From NCBI RefSeq assembly GCF_032854445.1, contig NC_088301.1, positions 26,646,402-26,710,401 on the forward strand: a DNA stretch of 64,000 bases. The letters are read 5' to 3'. The stretch is from Liolophura sinensis. Taxonomy: Eukaryota > Mollusca > Polyplacophora > Chitonida > Chitonidae. Under the pieces are notes generated by a model, which had not been told where the DNA came from, searched no databases, and saw only the letters and a program-made list of their open reading frames with translations. Below, piece by piece: positions 39,545-51,329 of this stretch. The first letter of the stretch is position 1. Each line of letters opens with the position of its first letter. A program made the position numbers and the translations under genes.

Positions 39545-39688
39545 CATCGTTTTGGATAGGGAAGCCGATGTGTTCACGGGACCTCTAGGCGCCTTGCTGT
39601 TGCCTGACATCGATTCGGACTACTTAGTTTGGCTCATCCCTGCTTGTGGACAAATCTCTTGGGCGAAACAGCTCCGTCAACAAACACT
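39545..39688 (+). CDS. candidate symmetric (2-2) internal exon, unknown gene
   Basis: A good acceptor (CCTTCCGGTTTTCTTTACAG, ending 39544) and a consensus donor (ACACT|GTAAGT) frame exactly 144 bp. One frame is open throughout: 1 nt, 47 codons, 2 nt. GC is about 53%, against about 40% around it. The product contains FTGPLGALLLPDIDSDYLVW and then LIPACGQISW. The run of a Gly-Pro turn, a strand, and a Trp with alternating hydrophobics before a GQI strand recalls a CUB-type beta-sandwich, but the usual cysteines are not all present, so this is only a resemblance. Both ends are in the same phase, which is common for shuffled extracellular domains. A chance open stretch between two splice-like sites cannot be excluded. 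Confidence 0.33.
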
Positions 39689-39879
39689 GTAAGTTTCTAT
39701 AGAGCTAATTGCCGTCTCACAAAAGTCTCTGGGTGGAAGCCTTCATAATCTGCTCATGTAATGAGCCGTACCAGTTTACATCATCATGGCCTCCTCATTC
39801 AATCTCTGGCTTTACAGCACAACCAACAGCACAACTGAGGAATAAACCAATGTTTATACAAGGGAGCTGCCTGCGAACG

Positions 39880-39990
39880 ACAGGCTCTTGAACCAATGAG
39901 GTCGCGTGTTCAAATCCAAATATTGCTGGTTTGGCTACAGTTCTAATGCTTTCTAAATAAATAAATAATTGCCTGAAAAAATTTAGCCCA
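39880..39990 (+). mobile_element. tRNA-derived fragment of a third SINE-like family
   Basis: CTTGAACCAATGAGGTCGCG followed by TGTTCAAATCC resembles the anticodon and B-box half of a tRNA-derived head. An AAATAAATAAATAA run lies 60 bp later. No other copy is evident in the window, so the family is uncertain. Confidence 0.3.
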
Positions 39991-40259
39991 TTCAGCCATT
40001 CAGTCCGGCGTTTTGTCACTGCCCTTTGAATGCTTGACTTGATATTTAAGGGCAAGGAGAGTTTTCCCTTTTGGAGCAAGTCTTGTTCAGGTATCCTTTG
40101 GAGCATCACGTATTTTAAACAAAACAGCGGTGAGAATAGATAATCACCATATATTTATAACTGTACATAAGTTTGCTTTACCATCTTTAATTTTACTGAA
40201 CGCCAAGATTTGCACACTAGATGGTTTATATTAGTACATTTACAAAATACACTCAACAT

Positions 40260-40535
40260 GTACGTGTGTAGTCTCTTTTGAAAAGCATAATTCCAGGTCA
40301 TTCACAAAACACGCACTGGTCATGTACGTGTATAACTACTGCTGTTAACATGAACATAGGCATATACCTTCGGTTGTTCACATGACTCCGTGTCATTCAC
40401 TAAACACACACTGATCATGTATAACTACTGCTGTTAACATGAACATAGGCATATACCTTCGGTTGTTCACATGACTCCGTGTCATTCACTAAACACGCAC
40501 TGATCATGTAGCTACTGTTGTCAACATGATGACCT
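40260..40535. repeat. 89-bp tandem repeat, about 2.6 copies
   Basis: TATAACTACTGCTGTTAACA recurs at 40331 and 40420, and a diverged copy starts near 40509, so the period is 89 bp. The first two units are almost identical and contain CATATACCTTCGGTTGTTCA. A diverged half unit precedes them. Confidence 0.9.
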
Positions 40536-41253
40536 GTCATGACACTGAACCTATCAATAATCCGTACTAAATCATCAATAATACTCTTTGATATTGGATG
40601 GATACGAGAACAAATAACCTAACACGTTAATTAACCTTTACGATTTCATTTTTCACAGCATCACTCAATGAACAGAGAACTTTACTAGTATATCTAGCTA
40701 GGTGCCGCCATCTTGTCCGCTATCGTGGACAGTCAGACAAATGGGCATGGATGATAAGTTAATTCCGGTCGCGCTCCTTAGTCCTCTGGCTGGATGTCAA
40801 TTTGGACGTCTGCCGATCTCATGATAACGTGCGTGGATGACGTAACTTCCGGTTTTGTCAGAATTCCTGATTTTCACTTGACAAAAGAAAAGGCAGTTAT
40901 GGAAACACTGCCTCAGATTCGATAAGGATTTACAGCGCTTTTCGTGAGGCGTAATTGGAAATAACCCCGGTCTTGACATAGATCGGCCTCAAGGAAGACC
41001 GAAATGAAGGTGAAACCTCAAGAGCATCTCGGCCTGAGTTTCAAAAAAAGTATTCTGCGTTTCTGCATGACGTCACAGAGTTTTTGGCCAATCAAGAAGG
41101 AAAAGAGAATAGAAAGCGGGCTGAGCTGAAATACCATCTGATTTAAGAATAGAAATCATCACAGAGAGACAGGAGCATATAATAAATTTGAATATATGCC
41201 AATCACGAAACACCCATAGGCAACATTTGACTAATCACCATCGAAGTTGGGAA

Positions 41254-41345
41254 ACCCCGGGATCAAACCCAGGTCGGGTCATACGAACGACTTTTAAAAT
41301 GGTACTTGCTGCTTCCTCGCTTGGCGTTCCGCACTGAGAGGTTAG
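41254..41345 (+). mobile_element. SINE-B/B2 head and hairpin fragment
   Basis: GGGATCAAACCCAGGTCGGG, GACTTTTAAAATGG and CCTCGCTTGGCGTTCCGCAC align with the first third of SINE-B. The rest is absent. Confidence 0.6.
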
Positions 41346-41611
41346 AGCACACTAATCAGCAAACATCAACATATGCTATATTTTAAGTCCCACGAAAGTG
41401 TCATGGTGTCAAGACATATGAATATGCATGTAGGCTGTGTGATAACAGTTACAAAGCATTACCATTGGGTACATCACAAGTGAAGCCTCTGGAAGAAGAA
41501 ACGGACACAAGCTTATAACGTATCCTCATAATTCCGGCCAAAAAAAACTTGTGGATTATTTTTTTCAGCGACCCTTTCTGGTAGACATTACGCATATAAC
41601 TATCACAGGGT

Positions 41612-41697
41612 GCCAGCCAAATGCTGGCCGCCATCATATAAGTGAAATATTCTTGAGCACGACGTAAAACACCAATCAAATAAATAAATAAATCAAT
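41612..41697 (+). mobile_element. SINE-A, 5'-truncated
   Basis: It starts within the core (CAAATGCTGGCCGCCATC) and ends in CACCAATCAAATAAATAAAT followed by (CAAT)n. Confidence 0.8.
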
Positions 41698-42338
41698 CAA
41701 TCAACGAAGGCAGTATAGGGTCTATTCTAGGATGCAATATTAATAGGCATCTGCATTCTCGGAGAATGGTAATGACATGCTGGAAGCCTACTGTAAGCGT
41801 ACTAAGGGTGAGCATGTAACGCGCCACTGACAATCTTCCCAGTACTGTATGACGCCAAAGAGTGATTTTATGGCCATGAATATCCAGGCAAAAGCATCTA
41901 GATATGTGAGCTACATGTGTATGCTACATTCGAGTTCATAGCCATAAAGAGCACTACACTGAATGTATCAATCAAACGCGCTGGTTAAACAAATCTGAAC
42001 GGTCATTACCTTATCGTTCATGTGATCAATTTTTAACATAACAAAACAGAATGGCCGACCGTCGTGCGCTTCCATTCACATATTTTAATCAATTATAGTC
42101 ACGTGTACAGAAACATACTTCCAATATGTACTTGTGAAACATGAGCGATTGCACAAAATATAGCTAATTATTAACTTTTTTCTTTAATTACGCATTGTGG
42201 TTTTAAGCGGTGTTTCGTGGGCTGTGAAAACCGGTAAAGAAATTCATTTATTTTAGTAAATAGTAAAAAAATCACCTAGAGATCTATCTTTCTCAGAAAG
42301 TCACGAATTAATGCCTTATAATATACTACAGCATGTAA

Positions 42339-42387
42339 TGACAAAAGTGTGACAAATGTGTGACAAAAAAGTGTGACAAAAGTGTGA
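42339..42387. repeat. short TGACAAAAGTG tandem repeat
   Basis: Four to five copies of a 12-14 bp unit (GTGTGACAAAA) with small length changes. Confidence 0.8.
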
Positions 42388-43935
42388 TACACATAACCGT
42401 TGAAACCTGGTTAATCCAGAATTTTAGACTGTAACAGACTTTTAAAATATCTAGACGCTTATTTGCTAAATGATATTTCGGATATAACTGTGGGCTATAA
42501 GGCAAATTTCATTTCAAATCAGATAAGACTTCATTGGTGGATTTTGCTCGGGTATCAGTGAAAACACCCATAACATTCTGGAAAATTATACTCAAGTATT
42601 GAAACCATATTTCACCTGAAAGGATTGACAGATTTGATGAGTTTGTCTATATAAGCCATTGTTACAAAGCCTTGTTTATTATCATGTAACAACCTTTTTT
42701 TGTCTCGTTCGCGTAAGATCGAGATGGATCTGCGACACATCAATCTTAGATTGTGTGATTCATGTGTTATTTTTAGACGTGTTTTTTTTTTTTTTTTATT
42801 AATCAGCCTGACGACCTCCAGAACACCATGAACAGAACCCCTTTGACTCGGTTGGACTTTTACTGGGGTGTTCAGAGGGTCGTACTGTACATCGATTGGG
42901 GCCTCCATGGGATTCAATATCGCATACAATATTATCTGATTAATTCGCAAACTGTGTTGAATACAAATGGCAGGGGTAATAAATCCTTGTTCAGTTTATT
43001 AACGTCAAAGAAATGAAATAGGTGGAAAGCGTGAGCGATGTACACAGTGCTTTTGACGTGTGATAAATATAAAAAGGTGATGATCCCGTTATGGTCAATA
43101 CAATGTATAGCACATCCGATGTCAGGGTTGCAGAGCATTAATGTACCAGACCTTAACAATGTTAAGTCTACGTATTGGTACCTATAACTGCGCATGATGC
43201 AGACAAGGTGTTCAGTATTTGAGACATTAACTTCTATTTTTAATGTTATACGTTCAGTTTAACGAGTGGCATAAAAAATGTTTAAGGGAACTTTTCCATT
43301 TCCAATCTTTCGCAAAAGGTAATACACCAAAAAGCATGCCAATAAAAAGCTTTTTAATTTCAATTTTTATCCGTCAGTTCCAAATATAAGTACTTTGTCG
43401 CCTGTTTATCAAATCATTGACTATTTCCGTCTAATAATCGCATAGAAGCGTGTCCAGGGCTTCAAACACCAGGATATGAAATATGAGATTGCTATAATGA
43501 ATCTGTTAATGTCCTCTGTAGTAAATTATGCATCTGGAGTGTGGATGCGTGGTTGCAGCTGTCGCTTCTGTCCTCACTACACACATTGATAAGCAAAAAC
43601 GATATGAAAAGCCTTGGGCAGAACTCCGGCAAATTTAAAAGCTGTAGATTGCTAGAGGTGATCACATATGTGATGCACAAGGCATATTATATCGGTTTTG
43701 CCTTTAAACTGTTTTTAAAACACGCGTCAATCTTCATTCATAGCTTGTGTCTCAAAACCAAGGTAACTGTAAAGGAAAAATAGCGCATAACTGTTTTTAA
43801 ACGTTACTGTAAAAATTCGATTTTTCGGCTTCCGTTTTTTTTAGCACGTACATTTTTATGTATGCTTTAAACACTGTTCTGCTGCAGTGTAAACACTTCA
43901 CTAAAGACCATACAAAAACAAACAAAAGAGCTTAC

Positions 43936-44325
43936 CTTGGATTTCGCATCGACGGCCTGGGTGTTGTAGCCTAACACAGGTACTCCCAAAGACCCAGCAA
44001 TCATGTTAATCATATGTATGGTATTCTTACTTCCAACAACAACGAACGCCTCAATACTGCTGTTTCCCATCCGTGAGCAGAAGGTTGTGATGATGTCGTA
44101 TAGGTTATCCGGCGCACGTAAACTAAGCCCCTCTACCTTCACCTTGCCAGGATGGCCAGCTTGGAACTCGTTGATGGCATGGTAGAAAGCTTTGGAATAA
44201 TTCGTATACTTGCCTCCTTCGAACACAGCTCCTATCGTGACATAAGGCTGGGCCGTTCCTCGACCTGGCATCTCGACCAACAGCAAACTAGAAGCCAGGA
44301 AGCCCCAGAAAAGAAGGCGACACAT
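43936..44325 (-). CDS. NMDA-type ionotropic glutamate receptor subunit, first coding exon (partial gene)
   Basis: The exon encodes 130 residues from ATG (44325) to a phase-0 donor (AAG|GTAAGC, exon end 43936). Residues 1-26 form a signal peptide: a hydrophobic run, LLFWGFLASSLLLV, then a small-residue cleavage region ending GTAQ. The mature part opens PYVTIGAVFEGGKY, the pattern of the first strand and helix of the receptor amino-terminal (bilobed, periplasmic-binding-like) domain. It reaches VPVLGYNT near residues 115-122, which matches the conserved P-[IV]-L-G strand of NMDA subunits. N-glycosylation sequons are visible at NYS and NSS. In this family the domain is extracellular and binds modulators, and the channel is a glutamate-gated cation channel at synapses. 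Spacing fits GRIN1 or GRIN2 about equally, so no subunit is assigned. The start has A at -3. Later exons should lie to the left on the minus strand; I could not recognise any, so the first intron may be long. Confidence 0.82.
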
Positions 44326-44525
44326 TGTTAGACTTTACCACCCTGGAGGATTCAGTACACTCCCAGGAAATGGCATTAATAGCCTATATCTCCGACATTT
44401 CCCAAAGAAGGCGTAAAGCATAGCTACCCATGTAAGACATTTTGTATTCACAATATGCCTCATGGTTGAAGTATGCGCTATCTAAGGCATACTTCTCGGT
44501 ACACATTTAGAAGCGGAAAGTGATC

Positions 44526-44556
44526 GGGGTGGGGTAGGGGGAAAAAAAAAGGGGGA
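44526..44556 (+). other. G-rich tract with G-quadruplex potential, 5' of the NMDA receptor exon
   Basis: GGGGTGGGGTAGGGGG is followed after nine A by GGGGG, giving four G-runs of four or more. It lies about 200 bp upstream of the receptor ATG, with the G-rich strand opposite to the transcript. Confidence 0.4.
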
Positions 44557-44581
44557 GAGGAAAGGGACACACTTGAGTGAA

Positions 44582-44592
44582 TATATATACGG
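44582..44592 (-). promoter_or_regulatory. possible TATA-like element upstream of the NMDA receptor exon
   Basis: On the minus strand a TATATATATTC tract lies about 260 bp before the ATG at 44325. It could serve as a core promoter for a short 5' leader. AT-rich runs of this kind are common in the window, and no initiator or start-site evidence is available. Confidence 0.15.
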
Positions 44593-47500
44593 TAGCAATT
44601 CCTACACACGACTGTACAGCATTTGCAATCCTTCAGCTGCAATACGGATCGTGGGAGTCTAGATCTCTGTTCAAATCGCAATGGTTTCCTAACTTCCAGC
44701 GTTGGCGTCCGGTTCCCATGCAGTCTCGTAAGCGCTGTTGGAAGAGCACGTAAACGTCTCCTCATACAAAACTGATGCGGCAAAATCCTTTGGAAAACTG
44801 CAGAAGCCGAGGATGCGACAGCGGCTCGGCTGAGACATTACATTTGTTTGAAATAGTCCTCCAGCTGCTTCCCCTCCACGTACTATTGGCCATATCGACT
44901 AGTTTTCCGTTGAACTGATGCCGGATCACCCTGTGTAAGCGTACGGACCCAGGCTGGCCTATGAGCGGTCTTCAGCAGAGAATGTTCGAGGCTGGCGCAG
45001 TCCTAATCCCCTTGTTCCACAAGTCTTAGGCCATCTCGCTCACTGCAAAGCTCGCGCGGAAAACAACAACGTCGTTCAAGCGACATCAAGAAACAAGCCA
45101 TATAGAATTCGTTTTGCACTGTAGCATTCTGGGATTCCTGCATCACGGCTGGAACGCTAAGCTCCAGCAATGATAATCCGGGATACATCTTTAACCAGGT
45201 CATACATTGGCGAGCCATAGCAGAACCGCGCTGTCACATCTATTTAGGATATCAGTCACGTTTTTCCACGGCTGTATCGTTTAACTTTTCAGCGATATGG
45301 CTCAATAACTGGCCATTGCTTTGGAGCATTTCAACTTGCAGCAAGGTTAAGCCGATAGAAAATTGATTGGCGCCAAGGGCCACTTCAGTTTAGAGATTAT
45401 ATTCGCACCTAGAAACAATCCAACCTCAAATTGGAAATCGGATTTTGCCAAGCCAAGTTGTATACAACCATCAAAACATATACAGCCAGGAGTTAAATTA
45501 TTGGTGACGATAATGATATATAATTTTATAGCCAAAGACACTTTGTGTCAAGGTCATTCAGTGAGCAACTGCTTAATAAGATTTGGTTGAAAGTTATAGC
45601 GATCCGTGCGTGACCTTCATCGATTACTTCAGTTAGGCCTCCAGAGGTTTTATTTTACACGGCAAGTCTTCACGTTGGTCTTTTGATTTCGTCGTTTGTT
45701 CTACTATCTACTAGATGACTAACGACTGTCAGTTGTGTCCTTCACGCAGATCTTCTGGAACTCGCTTGTTCATTTGGGAGGTTTTTACTCAGCAATTTGT
45801 GATTATGACATGAGCATTAACAGGACAGCCTGTAATGGAGGTAGGGAGATAGAGAGAGCAAGAGAGAGCGGGAAATGAGATCCGCTCGCTTCCTTAAGTT
45901 GATGGAAGCACGGGATTAATATTATCCAGTGGGGAATTAGATTTGAGGCAGGCTTGGTCCAATCACATGACGTCTTATGTAAGCGCTAGTGCGGGCACAA
46001 GCACCATAGTGTTTGACGGCAAATAGCAATAACCCGGTGGGGTGGAGATGGGGGAACAAGGCTCAAATAGCCAATGTCTATACTGAGGTTGGGTACACGA
46101 AAGCCCCTTGGGATGACCATAGCCATACATGGGTGTGGATATTGGCATGGGGAAGACCTGTGGCCTCCTATAGGGCTACCGGTGTGCCAATGGACCATCG
46201 ATCTGCGTTCACAGTTCACCGAATAAGGGAGTTACCATTTCTTACGATCGACATTTCTCCCCCCCCCCCCCCCCCCGACCCTACATAGCATTTCCTTGCG
46301 TATGCGGCAGCATGTTCATCAGCACAAGGCAGTAATCAATCATGCGGATTCATAGGGAAACACGTGGATATATTAGTTGGACTCGGTGTTTGTCGATAAT
46401 GCAATAACGCGGTCCTTCCATCCTGGACCCTTTTCACTTAAGAGGATCCGGAGAGAGTTCTACATTGACATCCTGTGACCAATAAAATAGCTGTTGTGCC
46501 CCACAGACTGCTGCATGTTTGAGGGTCAATAAAAGTAGACATTTGTCCATGTCAAGCTCTTACCCCGGGGTCATATTTATTTGATTTGCCTCTTTAATTA
46601 CCGTGAATCAATAATTGCTTCTCCTTTGGAAACTGTGTCATATCAAGCTCTTTCCAAAGACTTAATGTCGAAGTGGCTATTTTATTTAGCCGACGCCGAC
46701 GTCAATTACGGAGGCTTTCACTTGTGCCGTATCTCTCAGTATGTCCCCCTCCTCTTCTCACCGTGCCAACCCTCCGACATGAGGTCCGGTCCGTGTATAC
46801 CGTGTTTCACCAGGAATATTGGTTGGACAGCTTGCCAACATTCTCCAGAGGGCCTGGTTATGCAATAAAACGACTGATCTTTTGACCTATAGACATATCT
46901 GGCGAATTGGATGTCGTGGATTAGCCATCTTCCTTGAATGACGTTAATTTCATATCTGTTTCCAGGAAATAGCAAGGTACGAATTCTGGCAGCGCCTCAT
47001 CGCTTTCCCAGTCGGACGTGTAAATATGACGCCAAATGCACGGTACTTCCCAGTACGATAGAAGGTATTCTGTCTGAAAGTAAGGTTACAAGAACCAACA
47101 CTTGAGCTTATATGAGATGGCAAATCCACCAAGTGCTAACGGATCTCCACGTGTATATGCAGGCAATTGTGAATCATTCATATGAAACATATTTTAGCCT
47201 CCTTCGAAAGTATCCTTTTCGAAATAACAATTTTCATCTTTATCTTTTCGATTTGTCTCCAACCACACAACCACTTTAAGATAAAATAAAAGACTACAAC
47301 ATAGATAGTAATACCAGAGCATAGACGACAGTGTGATCATTCACAAGTAATCACACTTATCGCCGGTGAAATCAGGCCTGTCTTCAAATTACCTCCCTTA
47401 GGGTTTTATCCCAACTGTTAACGTATTTGTTTTAACCATACACAGGCCTGTAGCCATATTAAAAATATTCCCAATGCTGAAGTCTCTAATCTAACTTACA

Positions 47501-48517
47501 GTCAACATAATAATGGTGAAAATACTACACTATATGAAGAGAGGGGTAGGTGTATGCTTTGTCGACAGTGCTGTGTTAGTTGATGGAGATCAGAATTATC
47601 GGCTAAAAATATACCTTTACCGACAAACCGGATATTACAATTATAAATATTTAGTAGACCCAGTCCTCACTCTGTAGTTCATTTGTCAAAAGCGTTGCTC
47701 ATGCCGAAATCGATTGATCTCTGATTTATGATGTCGAAGGCTCGAATCCAGCCATCGTTTTAGTCCGACTGCAACTTTGAATCAGAAGGTTTATCAGTTT
47801 TAACGTTCGACTTCCGGGTACTTACATTACAAGTAAGTAAGATGGCTCTGATAAGCCAACCATGCATGTTGTCTTATAAATGTATTAATACTCTATACAT
47901 TTTTGTCACGTTACAGGCAAAAGAAAACATTGAAAAAAAACTATTGATCATGCAGATGAAAAACCATTAAATACTGCCCAGGAAGATAGTTCGATTTACT
48001 TTTTTTTAGAATTTTTTTAACCGACTAAAATCGTTTAATACACATCATTCTGTGATGGTCTGTTGAGATCCAGAGGTTATCAGTGACTTCACAGCAATAC
48101 TTTTGGCTTGAAATAGTTCGTTTCAAGGTCCATTTGTTCAGTTCATTCTTAGCTCTAAACGAAGATGCATTTTGAATGTTTATGTATGTTTATGTATGCA
48201 ATTTATGTATGTCATGTGGCAAAAAGTAGAAGTGACATCACTGGTTCCAATAAGGTCAGAAAAGGCCACAGTAGAATCCAAAGTTTTAAATACATTTTAC
48301 TATGTTGAAAAATATTTTTTAAAAAAATAAATCAAACTATTTAATGATCTTTCATCTGGCATGTACTTCATATTAATATATTCTTTGCCTTTACGTGTAC
48401 ACTACATGTATATATTTCTACTGTATGTGCAATCGTATATACATATATATTGGACAGTTATGCTAGTAAAAACTTCCATTCTCTCTTAAAACTTACGTGT
48501 TACATTTAAATCACGAG

Positions 48518-48748
48518 AAGTGACTGGACTTATAAGAGTTACAAGTATCAGTTTTATTAAGTGTTAATGTTTCAACATTCTCCAGAAGGGTTCTTATTAA
48601 AGTGTTCATTTTTCAACCCTGTTTAAGTCTTGGTTTAAGATGTTGAAGAGTCAATTTTCAATGCTGTAATGTGATCACTTTGAGGAGTGTTAAAACATTA
48701 ACACTTCATAAAAGTGGTCAGATAACTCTTATAAGTGCAGCCACTCCT
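48518..48748. mobile_element. palindromic MITE with ~55-60 bp terminal inverted repeats
   Basis: The left end AGTGACTGGACTTATAAGAG and the right end (reverse complement AGTGGCTGCACTTATAAGAG) match. Further in, AAGTGTTAATGTTT (left) matches AAGTGTTAATGTTTT (right, reversed). The ~115-bp centre has no coding potential. This is the layout of a non-autonomous DNA transposon. I could not fix the target duplication. Confidence 0.75.
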
Positions 48749-48765
48749 GGTGATGTTTATAGTGC

Positions 48766-49495
48766 TGTTACGACCTAAACTGTCTGTATTATAAAGAGAT
48801 GGCTTGTTCGAAATACACGACAGTTTAGCCGCACAAAAAAGTAACCAAAACCAGCAGATTTTATTTTACAACAATTTATTAGGTTTAACAAGAATAGATA
48901 CTAAAGTACTTAAGTTTAACAAGAAAGGATAGCAGTATCTATACAAATACTAAAGTACTTACATGTACCACGGTGTCAAGTCCAAACGGACGCATATACT
49001 CCACAATGCTGAAAACCATACAGGCATAAATGCACAGAGGCAATATTCATAAGAGGGAAAATCTACAGTATAACTGAGTGTATGACGAAATATACACAAA
49101 ATTCCACAGACAGGGCCCGTGAACTAATAAGCACTGTGTACACAAGAGCACAAATTAAATATACAAGTTCAGACTGAACAAGTGCTCGGTGGAGATAAGA
49201 TATAACAAAGCCAGAGGCTATAAAGACACCAAAATTCAGCACAAAAGGCCTACTAAAGTAACACACAGCGAAAGCATCCAAAACTCCCTTTTGACCTGCT
49301 TTCATAGGTCTTATATAGACTGGTGGAATTTTCTAGAATAAGAAAATTCTTGAACACTTGTTGTAAACAAACAGGCCCCGAACTGAGGGTATTCTGGAAC
49401 ATTCTAAGGCAGAGGCAGACAGCAGGCCCTGAACTCAGCATATGTAAACAGTGGCAAGCAAAATTTAGAAGCTGACGGCCGTTGTGCACATAACA
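48766..49495 (-). mobile_element. solo LTR (probably Ty3/Gypsy-like)
   Basis: The 730-bp segment has inverted termini TGTTACG...CATAACA and is flanked on both sides by the 4-bp repeat GTGC (48762-48765, 49496-49499). On the minus strand it contains a TATA box, TATATAAG (49310-49317), and downstream AATAAA hexamers (48875-48880 and 48860-48865), in the U3-R-U5 order expected of an LTR. No protein-coding retroelement sequence lies beside it, so it appears to be a solo LTR left by recombination. Family assignment rests on termini only. Confidence 0.6.
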
Positions 49496-49597
49496 GTGCT
49501 AAATGTAACACTTCAGTTTTAAGAGTGTTCTTGTGTTGGATCGTTGACTGACTGGCTTCGTAGTTACGTCACAGTTCTTAATATTACTCACTTTTGT

Positions 49598-49740
49598 ATT
49601 TATTTATTTGCTTATCTGATTGGTGTTTTACGCCGTACTCAAGTATATTTCACTGATATGACAGCGGCCAGCATTGTGGTGGAGGGAAAACGGACGGATC
49701 GAGACCAGGTGAAAGCCACGACCATCCCCACATACGAGCC
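49598..49740 (-). mobile_element. SINE-A, 5'-truncated
   Basis: Tail, core (CAGCATTGTGGTGGAGGGAA on plus) and the start of the next block (CCACGACCATCCCCACATAC). The tRNA head is absent. Confidence 0.8.
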
Positions 49741-50984
49741 AATGCATAACCGACCACAACACACCCACACAGTCATGAGGTCGGTTCCCACAGTCGATAA
49801 TTTCTGATCCGCATGTTTGAGACACACGCCATTTGTACATTAATTTGTCACGTTATTTAAAAAGAGGTTAATTACCATGTCAATTATGTAAAAAAAAAAC
49901 TTACAACATGCTAAAACTGAGTCAAATCAACAATAATAAAAAGTTAAAGACCATCCATTCCATTGGATAAGATATCTGACCAATGAAATGAAGGACTGAC
50001 CGATTCAATTTTCAAAATTAATGAGAATATGACGTGACTTTTCACTTGAACTTACATGGAAAAAGCAAGATTGCCACATAAAATATTAGTATCGCTGTCT
50101 CAACAAATACAGTATGGCCGATCTTATTTTAGAATATTGATTGTGTGCATTCAATATGTATATATTTGTGGGGATTTTTTCGTGACTGAATCAACTCAGT
50201 TATTAGTCTTCCCATCTATTTGACGTATTTTACGTTACATAAATAACGTCCCAGTTAATCTGTATTAGCCCCCGTTTGACATTCTTCTTCTTTTCTGTTA
50301 GTATCAAGCCTATACAGTTCAAGGGTTATGAAAGACTCCGGTCGATTTAATTGACAGGGACGCTTTCGATATTGACTCTCCGGATTCAAAGACAGTTTGG
50401 GCTTATGGCGCCACCCTTCTGAGGAGAGGGTCAAGTAAAAATATTGACCCATGTTCGGAGTTCGGAAAGTCCATGTGAGTTTTGCCAGGCTGTGCGTTAC
50501 TCTCGGGAGTCGACCTTTTGTGTGGCCAATTATTGTATCCCAAGAATGAAATTCTTTACGTTAAACCCTTTCTGAATTGGATATACCCAATGGCTAGCAT
50601 GTGTGGCTAAAATAACCAGGTTTCTAATGGTCTACTGCATCAATAATGACAAACAAGAGGATCAGCCTGAGGGTTCCTATGAGGCAAGGAAGACAGACAA
50701 TAACCTTGGCAATATAACCTAAGGTTCAGTTCTGCCCATGGACAGGTAATTTCTTCTGCTCTCATTGTCTTGACGACTACCAGAGTTCAGTGGTTTATAT
50801 CAAAGGCACTCCGTTTCCCTCGAACCATAAAACTAACTGCCTTCATATGAGTTAAGAATTCTTACTTATGTTCATATCATTCACAATCAAATAAATAAAT
50901 AAATCAATCAAACAAGTTAAGTTCCGTTAAGAGTGTTTTTTGTCAAAATTTTCACACGGATCTTCCAGTCTGTCCTGTTTAATC

Positions 50985-51325
50985 ATCATACATTTTATCA
51001 CGTGTGTCGTACTGTTTGCATCATCCGTCATGTTTTGTCCTGTGTACATGCCATGCACTTTATCACGCGTGTCGTACTGTTTATGTCGTACATGGTTTGG
51101 CCTGTATACGCGTGATACATTTTATCACATGTGTCGTATTGTGTATGTAATCCGTCATGTTTTGTCATGTGTACACGTGATACATTTTATCACGTGTGTC
51201 GTACTGTTTGTGTAGCCCGTTGATCATGATCTGTCCTGTAGTGGGTCGTGGTGTTTATGTAGTCCGGCACGTTTTGTCCTGTTTACGCGTGATACATTTT
51301 ATCACGCGTGTCGTACTGTTCACCC
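50985..51325. repeat. ~65-bp degenerate minisatellite
   Basis: The CATTTTATCACGTGTGTCGT block recurs at 50991, 51056, 51118, 51183 and 51295 (spacing 62-65 bp, then 112 where a unit is damaged). Several units carry CACGTG or ACGCGT palindromes. Confidence 0.88.
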
Positions 51326-51329
51326 AGCG

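Larger units (their letters stand above)
40540..43930. other. probable first intron of the NMDA receptor gene
   Basis: It lies downstream (minus strand) of the receptor exon. No second receptor exon was recognised. It contains SINE fragments, a T17 run at 42782-42798 and the TGACAAAAGTG repeat. Confidence 0.45.
44335..48510. other. upstream region of the NMDA receptor gene and intergenic DNA
   Basis: 44470-45260 is GC-richer than the surroundings and may hold the promoter or 5' UTR. Minus-strand frames at 44478-44783 and 45003-45218 have no recognisable product. A GA-rich run is at 45838-45872 and a poly-C run at 46260-46276. A TTTATGTATG short repeat is at 48177-48215. Confidence 0.4.

Noticed and set aside
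49063-49305. 80-codon minus-strand frame
   Set aside because: It lies wholly inside the solo LTR and has no retroelement protein motif.
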